Origin: Natronobacterium haloterrestre
GTDB taxonomy: Archaea > Halobacteriota > Halobacteria > Halobacteriales > Natrialbaceae
Direction of reading: 5' to 3'
Assembly (NCBI RefSeq): GCF_900112205.1
Contig: NZ_FOKW01000008.1
Location: 62,001-126,000, forward strand
Length of the DNA stretch: 64,000 nt
Both the position numbers and the translations under genes were made by a program. Positions 44,847 to 53,690 of the stretch are shown piece after piece. A model generated the notes under the pieces. That model was not told the DNA's origin, made no database searches, and saw only the letters and a list, made by a program, of their open reading frames with translations. How positions within the stretch are numbered: the stretch's first letter is position 1; every line of letters begins with the position of its first letter.

Positions 44847-46034
44847 ATGAGCGGAATCGACGTCGAGCCGGTCGACGAGGAGGGGGATACCGGAACCGAT
44901 GTGGACGCGGGCTCGGACGACAACACCATCGAAGTGACGCCGACCGAGTCGGTCGGCGACGAGCGGGAAACGATCGACGTCGAGCCCTCCGACGAGCCGA
45001 TCGACGGCCCCGACTACGTCCTCTACGGCGGCAAGGGCGGCGTCGGGAAGACGACGATGGCGGCCGCGACGGCGCTTGACAGCGCCCGCTCGGGCGTTCG
45101 CACCCTCGTCGTCTCGACGGACCCCGCACACTCCCTGTCGGACACGTTCGAGACGGACGTCCCCGCCGAACCCGCGCGTCTCCGGGACGACGTCCCGCTC
45201 TACGGGGCCGAGATCGACCCCGAAGCAGCGATCGAACGCGGCGAGGCGGCGTTCGTGGGCGGCGACGGAGCGGAGTCGGGACCGGGACTGGGGTCCGGCG
45301 GCGGCCCCCTCGGCGGCCTCGGCGAAATGTTCGGCGACGACTCCCCGATGGACGCGCTGTTCGGCGGCTCCATGCCCGGCGCGGACGAGGCCGCCGCGAT
45401 GCAACTCCTGCTCGAGTACATGGACGACGATCGGTTCGACCGGGTCGTCGTCGACACGGCCCCGACCGGGCACACTCTCCGCCTGCTCGAGTTGCCCGAG
45501 ATCATGGACACGATGGTCGGGCGCATCCTCCAGTTCCGCCAGCGGATCGGCGGCGTGTTCGAGAACATGAAGGGGATGTTCGGGGGCGAACAGCCGGAGC
45601 CGGAGCCCGAGGAGTCGGCCGACCTCGAGGACCTGCAGGTCCTCCGTGAACGGATCGAACGGCTCCGCGCGGCGCTGCAGGATCCGACGCGGACGGACTT
45701 CCGGATCGTCCTGATCCCCGAGGAGATGAGCGTTTTCGAGTCCAAACGGCTGCGCGAGCAACTCGAGGAGTTCTCGATCCCGGTCGGAACCGTCGTCGTC
45801 AACCGGGTCATGGAACCGCTGTCGGACGTCACCGACGACGTGCAGGGTGCCGAGTTCCTCCAGCCCAACCTGGACGACTGCGAGTTCTGTCAGCGACGCT
45901 GGGACGTTCAGCAGTCCGCGCTGGCCGAAGCCCAGGACCTGTTCCGGGGCACCGACGTCAAACGCGTCCCCCTGTTCGCCGAGGAGGTCCGCGGCGAGGA
46001 CATGCTCGAGGTCGTGGCGGCCTGTCTCCGGTAG
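44847..46034 (+). CDS. ArsA/Get3-family ATPase
   Basis: 395 residues. After a 55-residue acidic tail, the deviant Walker A GGKGGVGKTT (residues 61-70) with the signature Lys, switch I STDPAHSLSD, switch II VVVDTAPTGHTLRLL and VNRV. DDCEFC gives the CxxC that ligates zinc in Get3 dimers, and FENMKGMF plus the acid-rich loop are in the place of the TRC40/Get3 client-binding groove. Archaeal Get3 delivers tail-anchored membrane proteins; no arsenite pump gene is near, so arsenic export is less likely. Confidence 0.88.
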   Translation: MSGIDVEPVDEEGDTGTDVDAGSDDNTIEVTPTESVGDERETIDVEPSDEPIDGPDYVLYGGKGGVGKTTMAAATALDSARSGVRTLVVSTDPAHSLSDTFETDVPAEPARLRDDVPLYGAEIDPEAAIERGEAAFVGGDGAESGPGLGSGGGPLGGLGEMFGDDSPMDALFGGSMPGADEAAAMQLLLEYMDDDRFDRVVVDTAPTGHTLRLLELPEIMDTMVGRILQFRQRIGGVFENMKGMFGGEQPEPEPEESADLEDLQVLRERIERLRAALQDPTRTDFRIVLIPEEMSVFESKRLREQLEEFSIPVGTVVVNRVMEPLSDVTDDVQGAEFLQPNLDDCEFCQRRWDVQQSALAEAQDLFRGTDVKRVPLFAEEVRGEDMLEVVAACLR

Positions 46035-46106
46035 TCGCGGCCGCTCGTCACCTCCCGCCCGGCTCGGGGCGGACCTTCGTTTCGAAAGAGCTTTACCGCC
46101 CGTAAC

Positions 46107-46120
46107 TGACTACTTAGTCA
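46107..46120. promoter_or_regulatory. Palindrome TGACTA-CT-TAGTCA upstream of the MATE gene
   Basis: Perfect 6-bp arms with a 2-bp centre, 105 nt before the MATE start. Such short palindromes are typical operators of TetR or MarR-type repressors of exporters. The right half (TACTTAGTCA) matches TATTTAGTCA in the TetR/ABC promoter at 58013-58022 at 9 of 10 positions. Confidence 0.5.
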
Positions 46121-46225
46121 GCAGGCGCGACCGGTCCCCGATAGGACGCAGTTGCTGGCAGTGATCGTTCGTGCCACGGATTTCCTGTCGGCGGACGTCG
46201 TCGGACCGACGCCGTAGAGTGAGAG

Positions 46226-47842
46226 ATGAGTCCAGAGCAACCACCTTCCGGCCCCGACGAGGACCCCCTCGCGGACGACGAGTCCGCCGAGGAGGGGACG
46301 CCCAGCGACGGCGCTCCCGACGAAGGGTCGAAAGCGAATCCCGACATGAAGTCGGTTCCCGGCGGGAGTTCGATCACCCGCGGGAGCCTCGTGAAGCCGC
46401 TCTTTCACCTGGCCTGGCCGATCGTCGTCATCCAGTTGCTCCAGGTCACCTACAACGTCGTCGACACGCTGTATCTGGGGCGGCTCTCGGCGGAGGCCGT
46501 CGGGGCGATCAGTCTCGCGTTCCCGCTGATCTTCCTGCTGATCGCCGTCGCCGGCGGGTTCACTACCGCCGGAGCCATCCTCGTCGCCCAGTATACCGGC
46601 GCGACCGGCGACCGGTCGGCGGGTCTGGTCGCCGGCCAGACCGTCTCGTTCGTCGGCGGCCTCTCGATCCTGCTCGGCATCGCCGGCTACTTCTACACGC
46701 GGCCGGCGCTCGAACTCCTGCCCAGCGATCCGGAGACTTCCGCGAGCGTCATTCCACTGGCGGCGGACTACATGGAGGTCATCTTCCTCGGCCTCCCGCT
46801 GATGTTCGGGTTCTTCATCTTCTCGTCGCTGATGCGGGGATACGGCGACACGCGGACGCCGATGCTGGTGATGGTCGTCTCCGTCGCCGTCAACGTCGTT
46901 CTCGACCCGATCTTCATCTTCGGGTTCCAGGACAACCCCCTGTTCGCGTGGCTCGGGTTGACCGCCCTCGAGGAGAGTCTGTTCGCCGCGGTCGGCTTTA
47001 CGGGGCTGGGAATCGAGGGTGCCGCCCTCGCGACGGTCCTCGCTCGCGGAGTCGGGACCGGAATCGGCCTCTGGCTGCTGTTCGGGACCGGACTGGGGCC
47101 CACGGTCGACCTCGCACACCTCCGGCCCGACTTCGGGTTCATCGAGGACATCGTCCGACTGGGAACGCCGAGCATGGTCGAACAGAGCACGAGCGCGCTG
47201 GCGATGATCGCCCTGACGGCGATCGTCGTCACGTTCTCGCCCCCGGTCGTCTCGGCCTACGGGCTGGGCAACCGGCTGATCTCGCTGGTCTTCCTGCCGG
47301 CGATGGGGCTGGGACGCGCGATCGACACGATGGTCGGACAGAACCTCGGGGCGGATCGGGCGGACCGGGCCGCCCGGTCGGCGTGGCTCGCCGCCTCGAC
47401 GGGCGCCGGCGTCATGCTGCTGGTCGCCGTGATCGCCGTGGCGTTCACGGAACCGATCGTCAGCGCGTTCCTCGGGGACGTCCCCGACGCACCCGAGACG
47501 ATCGCGCTCGGGGTCGAGTACGTCCGGATTCGGTCGGTCGAGTTCGCGTTCATCGGCGTCTCGCAGGTGATGCTCGGGGCGTTCCGCGGGGCTGGCAACA
47601 CGAAGACCGCGATGGTCATCTCGATCATCACGCTGTGGGTCGGGCGCGTCGGAACCGTCTTCACCCTCGTATTCATCCTGGGCTGGGGCGAAACCGGGAT
47701 CTGGGTCGGCATGGCCGTCGGCAACGTCCTCGGCGCGATCGTCGGCGCGACCTGGTTCGCCCGCGGGACCTGGAAGGAGAAGTACATCGACGAGGATCGC
47801 GTCGACGAACAGGAGCCGGTTTCGGACAGCGCGGCCGGATAG
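46226..47842 (+). CDS. MATE-family efflux transporter
   Basis: 538 residues. About 60 acidic, probably disordered residues precede twelve membrane helices. Internal duplication: FHLAWPIVVIQLLQVTYNVVDTLYLGRLSAEAVGAISLAFPL in the first half and GTPSMVEQSTSALAMIALTA with VSAYGLGNRLISLVFLPAMGLGRAIDTMVGQNLGA in the second. Exports drugs or toxic metabolites in exchange for Na+ or H+. A 14-bp palindrome sits in the 191-nt upstream gap. Confidence 0.9.
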   Translation: MSPEQPPSGPDEDPLADDESAEEGTPSDGAPDEGSKANPDMKSVPGGSSITRGSLVKPLFHLAWPIVVIQLLQVTYNVVDTLYLGRLSAEAVGAISLAFPLIFLLIAVAGGFTTAGAILVAQYTGATGDRSAGLVAGQTVSFVGGLSILLGIAGYFYTRPALELLPSDPETSASVIPLAADYMEVIFLGLPLMFGFFIFSSLMRGYGDTRTPMLVMVVSVAVNVVLDPIFIFGFQDNPLFAWLGLTALEESLFAAVGFTGLGIEGAALATVLARGVGTGIGLWLLFGTGLGPTVDLAHLRPDFGFIEDIVRLGTPSMVEQSTSALAMIALTAIVVTFSPPVVSAYGLGNRLISLVFLPAMGLGRAIDTMVGQNLGADRADRAARSAWLAASTGAGVMLLVAVIAVAFTEPIVSAFLGDVPDAPETIALGVEYVRIRSVEFAFIGVSQVMLGAFRGAGNTKTAMVISIITLWVGRVGTVFTLVFILGWGETGIWVGMAVGNVLGAIVGATWFARGTWKEKYIDEDRVDEQEPVSDSAAG

Positions 47843-48005
47843 CGACCTCGCTCCTTTCCCGCCGTTTTGGAGGTCGGAGCATACATAAAATACCGTCATT
47901 TGACCTCCTGCCCGTACCGGTATCGGAGAACCGCACCACCACTCCCAGTAACTGAGAACGGCGACGCCGATTGATACCGGAACGCGCCAATACGTCTCAC
48001 ACCTG

Positions 48006-48323
48006 ATGGCGACCGACGACCACCCCACGGAACCGGAGCCGGAACCGAACCGGTCCAGTCCGGACGACAGGACGCTTCTGGAGACGATTGCGGACACCGA
48101 GCCGACGACGATCCCCGAGCTCGCCGACGGACTCGGGGTCCACCCGGCGACGATCGAACGGCGGTGTCTCGAGTTGCAGCGACGCGGGCTGGTTCGGCAG
48201 TGTACCGGCGGCCATCTGACCGTCGCCGATTCGACCGCGGACGAACGGTCGAACGCGAACGCGAACGCGAACGCGAGCCTCAGCCCCGATGGCGGCTCGA
48301 GCGAGCCTGTCGCCGGCGACTGA
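48006..48323 (+). CDS. Small winged-helix protein
   Basis: 105 residues. RTLLETIADTEPTTIPELADGLGVHPATIERRCLELQRRGLV is a clear winged-helix/HTH (about residues 22-65) of the DUF/MarR-like class, with the recognition helix at PATIERRCLEL. The wing ends at HLTVAD, and the last 30 residues contain Asn-Ala repeats encoded by GCGAAC hexamers (48251-48276). It is a candidate transcription regulator, but its targets are unknown. Follows the MATE gene by 163 nt on the same strand. Confidence 0.68.
   Translation: MATDDHPTEPEPEPNRSSPDDRTLLETIADTEPTTIPELADGLGVHPATIERRCLELQRRGLVRQCTGGHLTVADSTADERSNANANANASLSPDGGSSEPVAGD
48251..48276. repeat. GCGAAC hexanucleotide tract in the wHTH gene
   Basis: Four to five units, in frame, encoding Ala-Asn repeats in the disordered C-terminus. 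Confidence 0.7.
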
Positions 48324-48477
48324 CGGCGCGTCGCCGCACGTGGCCGGTCTCGTCTACGGCATCGATGTCCTGGCCGTCGCTGTCGGAATCACTGGCTCTA
48401 TTGAGATTCTCGAGTACGGACCGGTTTCAGTGTCGTGTTGAATAGAGAGCGACTATGCGGCGGACACTCCCTGTCCT

Positions 48478-49887
48478 CTATGATGTTCTCTTCGACTGTC
48501 TTTGCGAGCGAGAACGAAATCCCGTACCGATGTCCGAAGGGCTGGGTTTGAACACCCGCCAGACGATGCCGGGCCGCAGGAGCGTGGTCGGGGGCACCTC
48601 CATCGTGATGACGCGGTAGAAGGCTTCCCGCAACCCGGCGTCGGTGTGTGCTTTGCTGGTCAGCCGGGACAGATATCGGTTGAAGAAATCGGTCCCCCGG
48701 GGTTTCGGCCCCGTGGTTTGCGGAAACCCGAAGTCGGACCCCACGGCCATATTCCACGCGATGTCGATGACTTCTTCGGCCCGTTCGAAGAACGGGAGTG
48801 CGATATTCGTACGGTCGCCTGCCGCCAGCACGTGATGGAGTACGAGGGCCTCCAGGGCGGCGACCGACATACCCTGGCCGTAGATCGGATTGAAGCTGGT
48901 GATTGCGTCCCCGATGACGACCAGCCCGCTCGGAAACCGATCGAGTTTCGCGTAGCGGTACCGTCTGTTGGACGGGAAGGGGTAGTGATCGATCTCCTCG
49001 CCGATCCACGGCTGGGTGTCTACGAGTCGTTTCAGGTCGGGGACGGGGAGGGTTCCCGCGAACTCGGCGAACCCTTCGAAATCCGTCGGTGGATGATCAC
49101 CATGGACGCCGTGCATGTTCACCAGCCAGCGATCCGCTTCCACCGGGAACACTGCGCCACCGCGCGTGCGCGGCGCGGAGGCTGGCACGAAGAACGTCCG
49201 CCGGTCGTCCGGTGGTCGCTCGAAAAGGGCCGTGCTGTAGGCAATATCGATACGCACCTCCTCGACGGAAGGGGCCTCGTACCCGTGCTCCTCTAACCAG
49301 GTGGGGGTCCGACTCGTCCGGCCGGTTGCATCGACGGTCAGGTCAGCGGCGATTTCCTCCCGGGTGCCATCGTCGGTACGGACGACGACGCCGTCGACGC
49401 TCGTCGTTGCGTCGTCGACGAGATAGTCTAGCCACTGGCAGTTCGACCGGATGTGGATCCCGTCGAGATCGGAAAGACGCCGCCGGGTGATCAACTCGAA
49501 CAGCGGACGACTGGCAGCGTACATGGGTAATCGTGTCGACCCGTCGGCGAGGAAGTCTCCGTTCTCGTAGTGTCGAAAATCAGTCAATGCGTCGATCACT
49601 AACCCGCCGGCCGAAATGAGATCCTCGCCGTATCCCGGAAACAGGTCCTCGAGCGTGGCCCGGCCAGCCTCCAGCAGGGCGTGAGGGTGATCGGCTTGTG
49701 GGACCCCCTTGCGCGTCCGAAGCTGGTCGGATAGCGAGTCACGCTCGATGATCGTGACCGCTTCGAACCCGTCTGCCAGAACGCGGGCCGTCAGCAGTCC
49801 CGCCATACTCCCTCCGATTACCACCGCGTGTTCATCGCTTTCGGAGACGCGAGCCGGGTTATACCGCGACACGGTTTCCAGAGTCAT
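48478..49887 (-). CDS. FAD-dependent monooxygenase/oxidoreductase
   Basis: 469 residues. Rossmann FAD-binding VVIGGSMAGLLTARVLAD (about 21-40), TVDATGRTSRTPTWLEE in the middle, and the second flavin motif VVIGDAITSFNPIYGQGMS (about 325). That set is typical for group A flavin monooxygenases and FAD-dependent halogenase/epoxidase-like enzymes. The C-terminal domain has no Lys of halogenases that I can identify. The promoter may be the AT-richer GGATTTTATACAG just upstream of its ATG. It does not group with genes giving a substrate. Confidence 0.82.
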   Translation of the reverse strand: MTLETVSRYNPARVSESDEHAVVIGGSMAGLLTARVLADGFEAVTIIERDSLSDQLRTRKGVPQADHPHALLEAGRATLEDLFPGYGEDLISAGGLVIDALTDFRHYENGDFLADGSTRLPMYAASRPLFELITRRRLSDLDGIHIRSNCQWLDYLVDDATTSVDGVVVRTDDGTREEIAADLTVDATGRTSRTPTWLEEHGYEAPSVEEVRIDIAYSTALFERPPDDRRTFFVPASAPRTRGGAVFPVEADRWLVNMHGVHGDHPPTDFEGFAEFAGTLPVPDLKRLVDTQPWIGEEIDHYPFPSNRRYRYAKLDRFPSGLVVIGDAITSFNPIYGQGMSVAALEALVLHHVLAAGDRTNIALPFFERAEEVIDIAWNMAVGSDFGFPQTTGPKPRGTDFFNRYLSRLTSKAHTDAGLREAFYRVITMEVPPTTLLRPGIVWRVFKPSPSDIGTGFRSRSQRQSKRTS

Positions 49888-50154
49888 GCGGGAACGCCCA
49901 TCAGAGACTGTATAAAATCCGGCTCTAGGTGGTTCTAGGCACCACCGGGGGCGCAGTCTCGAGCGGGAGAAAACGGCGATTCAGAGGGGAAAACGGCGTC
50001 AAGAAGGCCCGAACGGTCCGGGATGGCGTCGCCGGAGCGGAACCATTCTCGGTCGAAACGATCACCTGGTGGGGGTCGCGGATCGGTAGAGGGGACGCTC
50101 GTTCCGGCTGGAAACGGGGCGACGGACCAGTACCGGCCCGGATAGCGGCATCCG

Positions 50155-51084
50155 TCAGACGAGTTTGCGAAGCAGCGCGTAGCCGGCGTCGCGCAGGCGA
50201 TCCGGCAGGTACTGGGCGTAGACGCCGTACTGTGCGAGCGGCCCGACCGGATAGCGGGCCGGCGGATCCGGCGTCGTGCTCGCCGTCAGGATCGCCTCCG
50301 CGACGTCTTCGGGTTCCGACGCGAACGGGCCGCCCGTGCCGCCGCCGATCAACTGCATCTCGTCGTACAACTCGTACAGGGTCTCGTAGGCCGGGGTCCG
50401 CTCCGATTCGGGCAACTCCTCGTCGACGCGATTCGTGAAGTTGGTCTCGACCGGACCGGGCTCGACGACGACCACGTCGACCCCGAACTCCTCGACTTCC
50501 GCCCGCAGGGAGTCGCTCATCGCCTCGAGGGCGAACTTCGAGCCCGAGTACGCGCCGGACCCGGGCAGGGAGATACGTCCGGCGACGCTCGAGACGTTGA
50601 TGATCCGGCCCGCGCCCTGGGCGCGCATGTGTGGCAGGGCAGCGCGGACGAGCCGGTGGGGGCCGTAGACGTTGACGTCGAACTGCCGGTGGAGATCGGC
50701 CGTCGGGACGTCCTCGAGCGGCCCCATCTGGGCGTAGCCGGCGTTGTTCACGACGCAGTCGATCGCGCCCCCGATCTCGACCGTGCGCTCGACGGCCCGC
50801 GCGACCTGGTCCGGGTCGGTGACGTCGAGTTCGAGCGTCGTACAGCCGGCGTCCTCGAGGTCCTCGATGTCGGCCGGGTTGCGGGCCGTGGCGAACACCT
50901 GCCAGTTCGACTCGAGGAACGCTTCGGCAGTCGCACGGCCGATCCCCGAAGAGCAGCCGGTGATCAGGACGGACTGTTTCCGGGTGTAGCGGTCGTCGGA
51001 GTCGGTCGTCGCCGTCGTACCCTCCGGATCGTCGCCGACGGAATCGGCGGCTCCGTCGGTGCCCTCGTCGTCAGCGGTAGCCAT
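50155..51084 (-). CDS. Short-chain dehydrogenase/reductase (SDR)
   Basis: 309 residues. After a 35-residue acidic tail, the TGCSSGIG cofactor loop (about 43-50), NNAG, the catalytic Ser in VSSVAG, and YSGSK (Tyr and Lys). Classical SDR; the ARN after the second strand favours NADP(H). Substrate unknown. Preceded by 267 nt of gene-free DNA (49888-50154) in which I see nothing distinct, and followed in the same direction upstream by EndoV. Confidence 0.87.
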   Translation of the reverse strand: MATADDEGTDGAADSVGDDPEGTTATTDSDDRYTRKQSVLITGCSSGIGRATAEAFLESNWQVFATARNPADIEDLEDAGCTTLELDVTDPDQVARAVERTVEIGGAIDCVVNNAGYAQMGPLEDVPTADLHRQFDVNVYGPHRLVRAALPHMRAQGAGRIINVSSVAGRISLPGSGAYSGSKFALEAMSDSLRAEVEEFGVDVVVVEPGPVETNFTNRVDEELPESERTPAYETLYELYDEMQLIGGGTGGPFASEPEDVAEAILTASTTPDPPARYPVGPLAQYGVYAQYLPDRLRDAGYALLRKLV

Positions 51085-51144
51085 GTGCGATCCGTTCGTG
51101 AGACGATACCTAAGTATCGACGGTTTGTCGCGCAGAGCGTACCG

Positions 51145-51978
51145 TCAGTTCTCGTGATCGGTTTCCGGTTCGACGAGTGACTTGGCCTCCTCGGCGTAGC
51201 TGTCGGCCAGCCGTACGGGTTCGGGCAGTTTGTAGCTCGTGGCCAGCGCCTCGACCACGTCGGCGGCCGTCTCCGGTCCGACACGGTGGCCGGGACTGAC
51301 GTACAGGGGGTTGATGTAGCGGTCCGGCGAGTCGTACTGGCGGGTCTGGAGAGCATACCCCAGCAGCGTCCCGTCGGGCGCGTCGACGCTCGAGTCGGCC
51401 TCGATGGGCACCCGCGTTCCGGCCGGAAGGTTCTCCGTGTCCTCGACCGGCTCCCCGCACAGCAGGCTCTTCGCGACGCCGACGCTCGGCACGTCCCGGA
51501 CGACGCCGATGTGGGTGGCGATGCCGGCCTGCCGGAAGTGGATGCGGCCGCTGCCGTCGAACAGCAGGATGTCGGGGGAGACCGACAGTTCCTCGAGCGC
51601 CGCCAGGATCGGCCCGCCCTCGCGGAACGCGAGTAGCCCGGGAACGTAGGGGATCTCGAGGGGCGTCACGGCGTGGACGCGTTCGATCACCTCGCCGGCG
51701 CGAGTCGCGACGACGGCTGAAAGCGCCCGGTCGTCGTCGAGAAACGACTGGTCGACGCCGGCGACGATCGGGGGTTGCGATCGGTCGGCGGCCTCCGGGG
51801 TCTCGAGGTCCGACGCGGCGGCGTTCGCGCTGGCCTCGAGCGGGTTCGTTATCGTGGCCGGATCGAACGGGAAGTCGTCCTCGAAGACGGCGGCGTCGGC
51901 GATCTCCCGCTGGAGGCGTTCCATCTCCTCGCGGGAGAGGCCGGGTTCGGGTGCGAGGTCGGAACGGGGTGTGCTCAT
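51145..51978 (-). CDS. nfi: Endonuclease V
   Basis: 277 residues. Cuts near deaminated bases (inosine) in DNA or RNA. Motifs: VAGVDQSF (metal Asp), PYVPGLLAFREGGPIL with the wedge PYxP and Glu of FRE, DGSGRIHFRQAGIATHIGV (Asp, His), VGVAKSLL and SPGHRV. Here the usual P-x-x-L between motifs is intact and all three acidic ligands are present. ATG at 51978 gives a 45-residue N-terminal extension, normal in haloarchaea. The neighbours polX and Mut7-C give a repair context. Confidence 0.9.
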   Translation of the reverse strand: MSTPRSDLAPEPGLSREEMERLQREIADAAVFEDDFPFDPATITNPLEASANAAASDLETPEAADRSQPPIVAGVDQSFLDDDRALSAVVATRAGEVIERVHAVTPLEIPYVPGLLAFREGGPILAALEELSVSPDILLFDGSGRIHFRQAGIATHIGVVRDVPSVGVAKSLLCGEPVEDTENLPAGTRVPIEADSSVDAPDGTLLGYALQTRQYDSPDRYINPLYVSPGHRVGPETAADVVEALATSYKLPEPVRLADSYAEEAKSLVEPETDHEN

Positions 51979-52024
51979 AGGGGCAGCGTTGGCGGCGCGG
52001 AAAAATCAGTGGTCGGGTTGCGAT

Positions 52025-52059
52025 CGAGCGAACGAACGAGTGAACGAACGAGCGAGCGG
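52025..52059. repeat. GAAC/GAGC-type low-complexity tract
   Basis: Run of degenerate GAGC and GAAC tetramers in the 124-nt gap between EndoV and the rhomboid gene; it may serve no coding role. Confidence 0.45.
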
Positions 52060-52102
52060 TAAGCGGCGACTGGCGAGCGGCGACCGGTCCGATACCGACG
52101 GG

Positions 52103-53068
52103 TCAGAAGCGGCGGCGACCGCCACCGGGACCGCCGGGCCCACCCGGTCCGCCGGGGCCGCCCGGCCCGCCGCCCAGCTGGAACTGGTTCGGCGTACGGA
52201 CGTTTTTCGTGCGTTTGATGTACTCGCCGTAGCCGAGTCCGACCAGCAGCCCGACGAGGTGGGCCGCGTGGGCGATGTTCCCGCCGCCGCCGACCCCGAC
52301 GAAGAAGACGCTGACGACGGCGATGCCGGCGGTCAGCACCCAGAGCGGCATCGGGATCATGAACATCAGGTAGACCCGGAGGTTCGGGTTCAGGATCGTG
52401 ATGACGCCCATGATCGCCAGTGCGGCACCGCTGGCGCCGAGGACGCCGCCGACGCCCGGTACCGAGGCGTATCCCTGCGTGATCTGGATCGCCGTCTGTG
52501 CGAGGCCGGCGAGCGCGCCGCTGACGACGAACAGGATCGCGAACTTCTTCGACCCGACGTAGCGCTCGACGATGGGGCCGAAGAAGAATATCACGATGCT
52601 GTTGAAGACGATGTGGAAGATGTTGCCCGGATCGTGGGCGAAGATGGACGTCACCCACGTCCAGACGTACTCGGGGTTCTGTGGCGCCAGGATGAACAGC
52701 GTTCGGTGGACGACCGCACCCCCGATCAGGAGCGTGACCCACTGGAGCAGGAACGTGACCCACATCAGCGCCAGCAGGGTATACGTCATGTTCCCGCGGA
52801 AGTACGCCAGCGGACCGCCGGGACCCGTGTCGATCGGCAGTTTATCGAGCGCCTTCGATGCCGTCGATTTCGACGTCCTCGAGCTGTTTCCAGTCTGGAC
52901 GCTGTCGTCGAAGCCGCTCCCGAAGACGCCGCTTGGGTCGTTCCAGTTCTCGAGCCCGGAGCAGTTGTGGTTCTCCGGGAGCCGATGGTCGGCACAGTAG
53001 GTGCCGCCGCAGTGCCGACAGTTGTACGGCATATTGTCGTCTTTCCCACACACGTCGCACTGGGCCAT
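52103..53068 (-). CDS. Rhomboid-family intramembrane serine protease with N-terminal zinc finger
   Basis: 321 residues. N-terminal AN1-like zinc finger (CDVCGKDDNMPYNCRHC, YCADHR, HNC; residues 4-36), then six membrane helices. Catalytic Ser in GASGA and His in NIAHAAHLVGLL, with the Asn-containing HIVFNSI loop. The C-terminal GGPGG repeats form a flexible tail. A zinc-finger-rhomboid fusion is a common haloarchaeal form. Cuts membrane proteins; substrate unknown. It is divergent from DUF5788-polX. Confidence 0.88.
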   Translation of the reverse strand: MAQCDVCGKDDNMPYNCRHCGGTYCADHRLPENHNCSGLENWNDPSGVFGSGFDDSVQTGNSSRTSKSTASKALDKLPIDTGPGGPLAYFRGNMTYTLLALMWVTFLLQWVTLLIGGAVVHRTLFILAPQNPEYVWTWVTSIFAHDPGNIFHIVFNSIVIFFFGPIVERYVGSKKFAILFVVSGALAGLAQTAIQITQGYASVPGVGGVLGASGAALAIMGVITILNPNLRVYLMFMIPMPLWVLTAGIAVVSVFFVGVGGGGNIAHAAHLVGLLVGLGYGEYIKRTKNVRTPNQFQLGGGPGGPGGPGGPGGPGGGRRRF

Positions 53069-53244
53069 TGGGCTGAGGTAAGGGGGGAGTCGTCAAGGGA
53101 TTTGGGGTTCCGTCTCAGGACCCAGGACGACGACCGCCGAGGCATCGAACGCCGCGAAGCACCACTGACGTCGCCGACGGCCGGGCCCGCCGGTACCGCT
53201 CGACGGACTGTACACTTTTGGCTCCCCGGACCCCATATCGAGGC

Positions 53245-53685
53245 GTGCAAGAGTACGAGCGCAAGCAACTGCTCGAGCGCGTCGAGCGCGAGGGCGCGAC
53301 CGTCGGCGCGGACATCCCGGAGACCATCGAGGTCCAGGGCGAGGAGATCGATCTCCGGACCTTCGTCTTCGAGATCAAGCGCCGTGACACGGTCCCGCCC
53401 GGGGAGCGCGACCGCGTCGAGCAGGCCAAGAAGAACCTGCGACGCGAACGGCTCGAGCGCCTCGAGCAAATCGAGGAGGGCGACATCTCCCGCGAGAGGG
53501 GCGAGGAACTCGCCGGCAGCATCATCGGGATCGACCGGGCACTGAACGCCCTGGAGAGCCTGGGGCCGACCGACCTCGAGCGCGAGCAGAAGGCAAAGCA
53601 GGCCCAGGATCGCAAACGCTGGATGTCGTTCCTGAAGAAAGCCCTGGGTCAGGACGACGATCAGGGCAAACGGAGGGGTCGGTGA
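53245..53685 (+). CDS. DUF5788-family protein
   Basis: 146 residues from GTG 53245. Coiled, charged protein (EYERKQLLERVEREGATVGADIPETIEV, then RDRVEQAKKNLRRERLERLEQIEEGDISRE). It ends in Lys/Arg-rich LKKALGQDDDQGKRRGR. No enzyme motif. Its stop TGA lies 5 nt before the polX ATG (or overlaps an alternative polX GTG at 53682), so it is translated together with polX; the family may be an accessory to repair, which is inference. Confidence 0.78.
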   Translation: MQEYERKQLLERVEREGATVGADIPETIEVQGEEIDLRTFVFEIKRRDTVPPGERDRVEQAKKNLRRERLERLEQIEEGDISRERGEELAGSIIGIDRALNALESLGPTDLEREQKAKQAQDRKRWMSFLKKALGQDDDQGKRRGR

Positions 53686-53690
53686 TACCG

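Noticed and set aside
48400-48480. IS end between the wHTH and FAD genes (GTGTTGAATAGAGAG)
   Set aside because: The AT-rich stretch resembles ends of some haloarchaeal insertion sequences, but no inverted partner or target duplication was found.
49888-50154. Possible small gene between FAD enzyme and SDR
   Set aside because: The available frame is Arg-rich, without start context or motifs.
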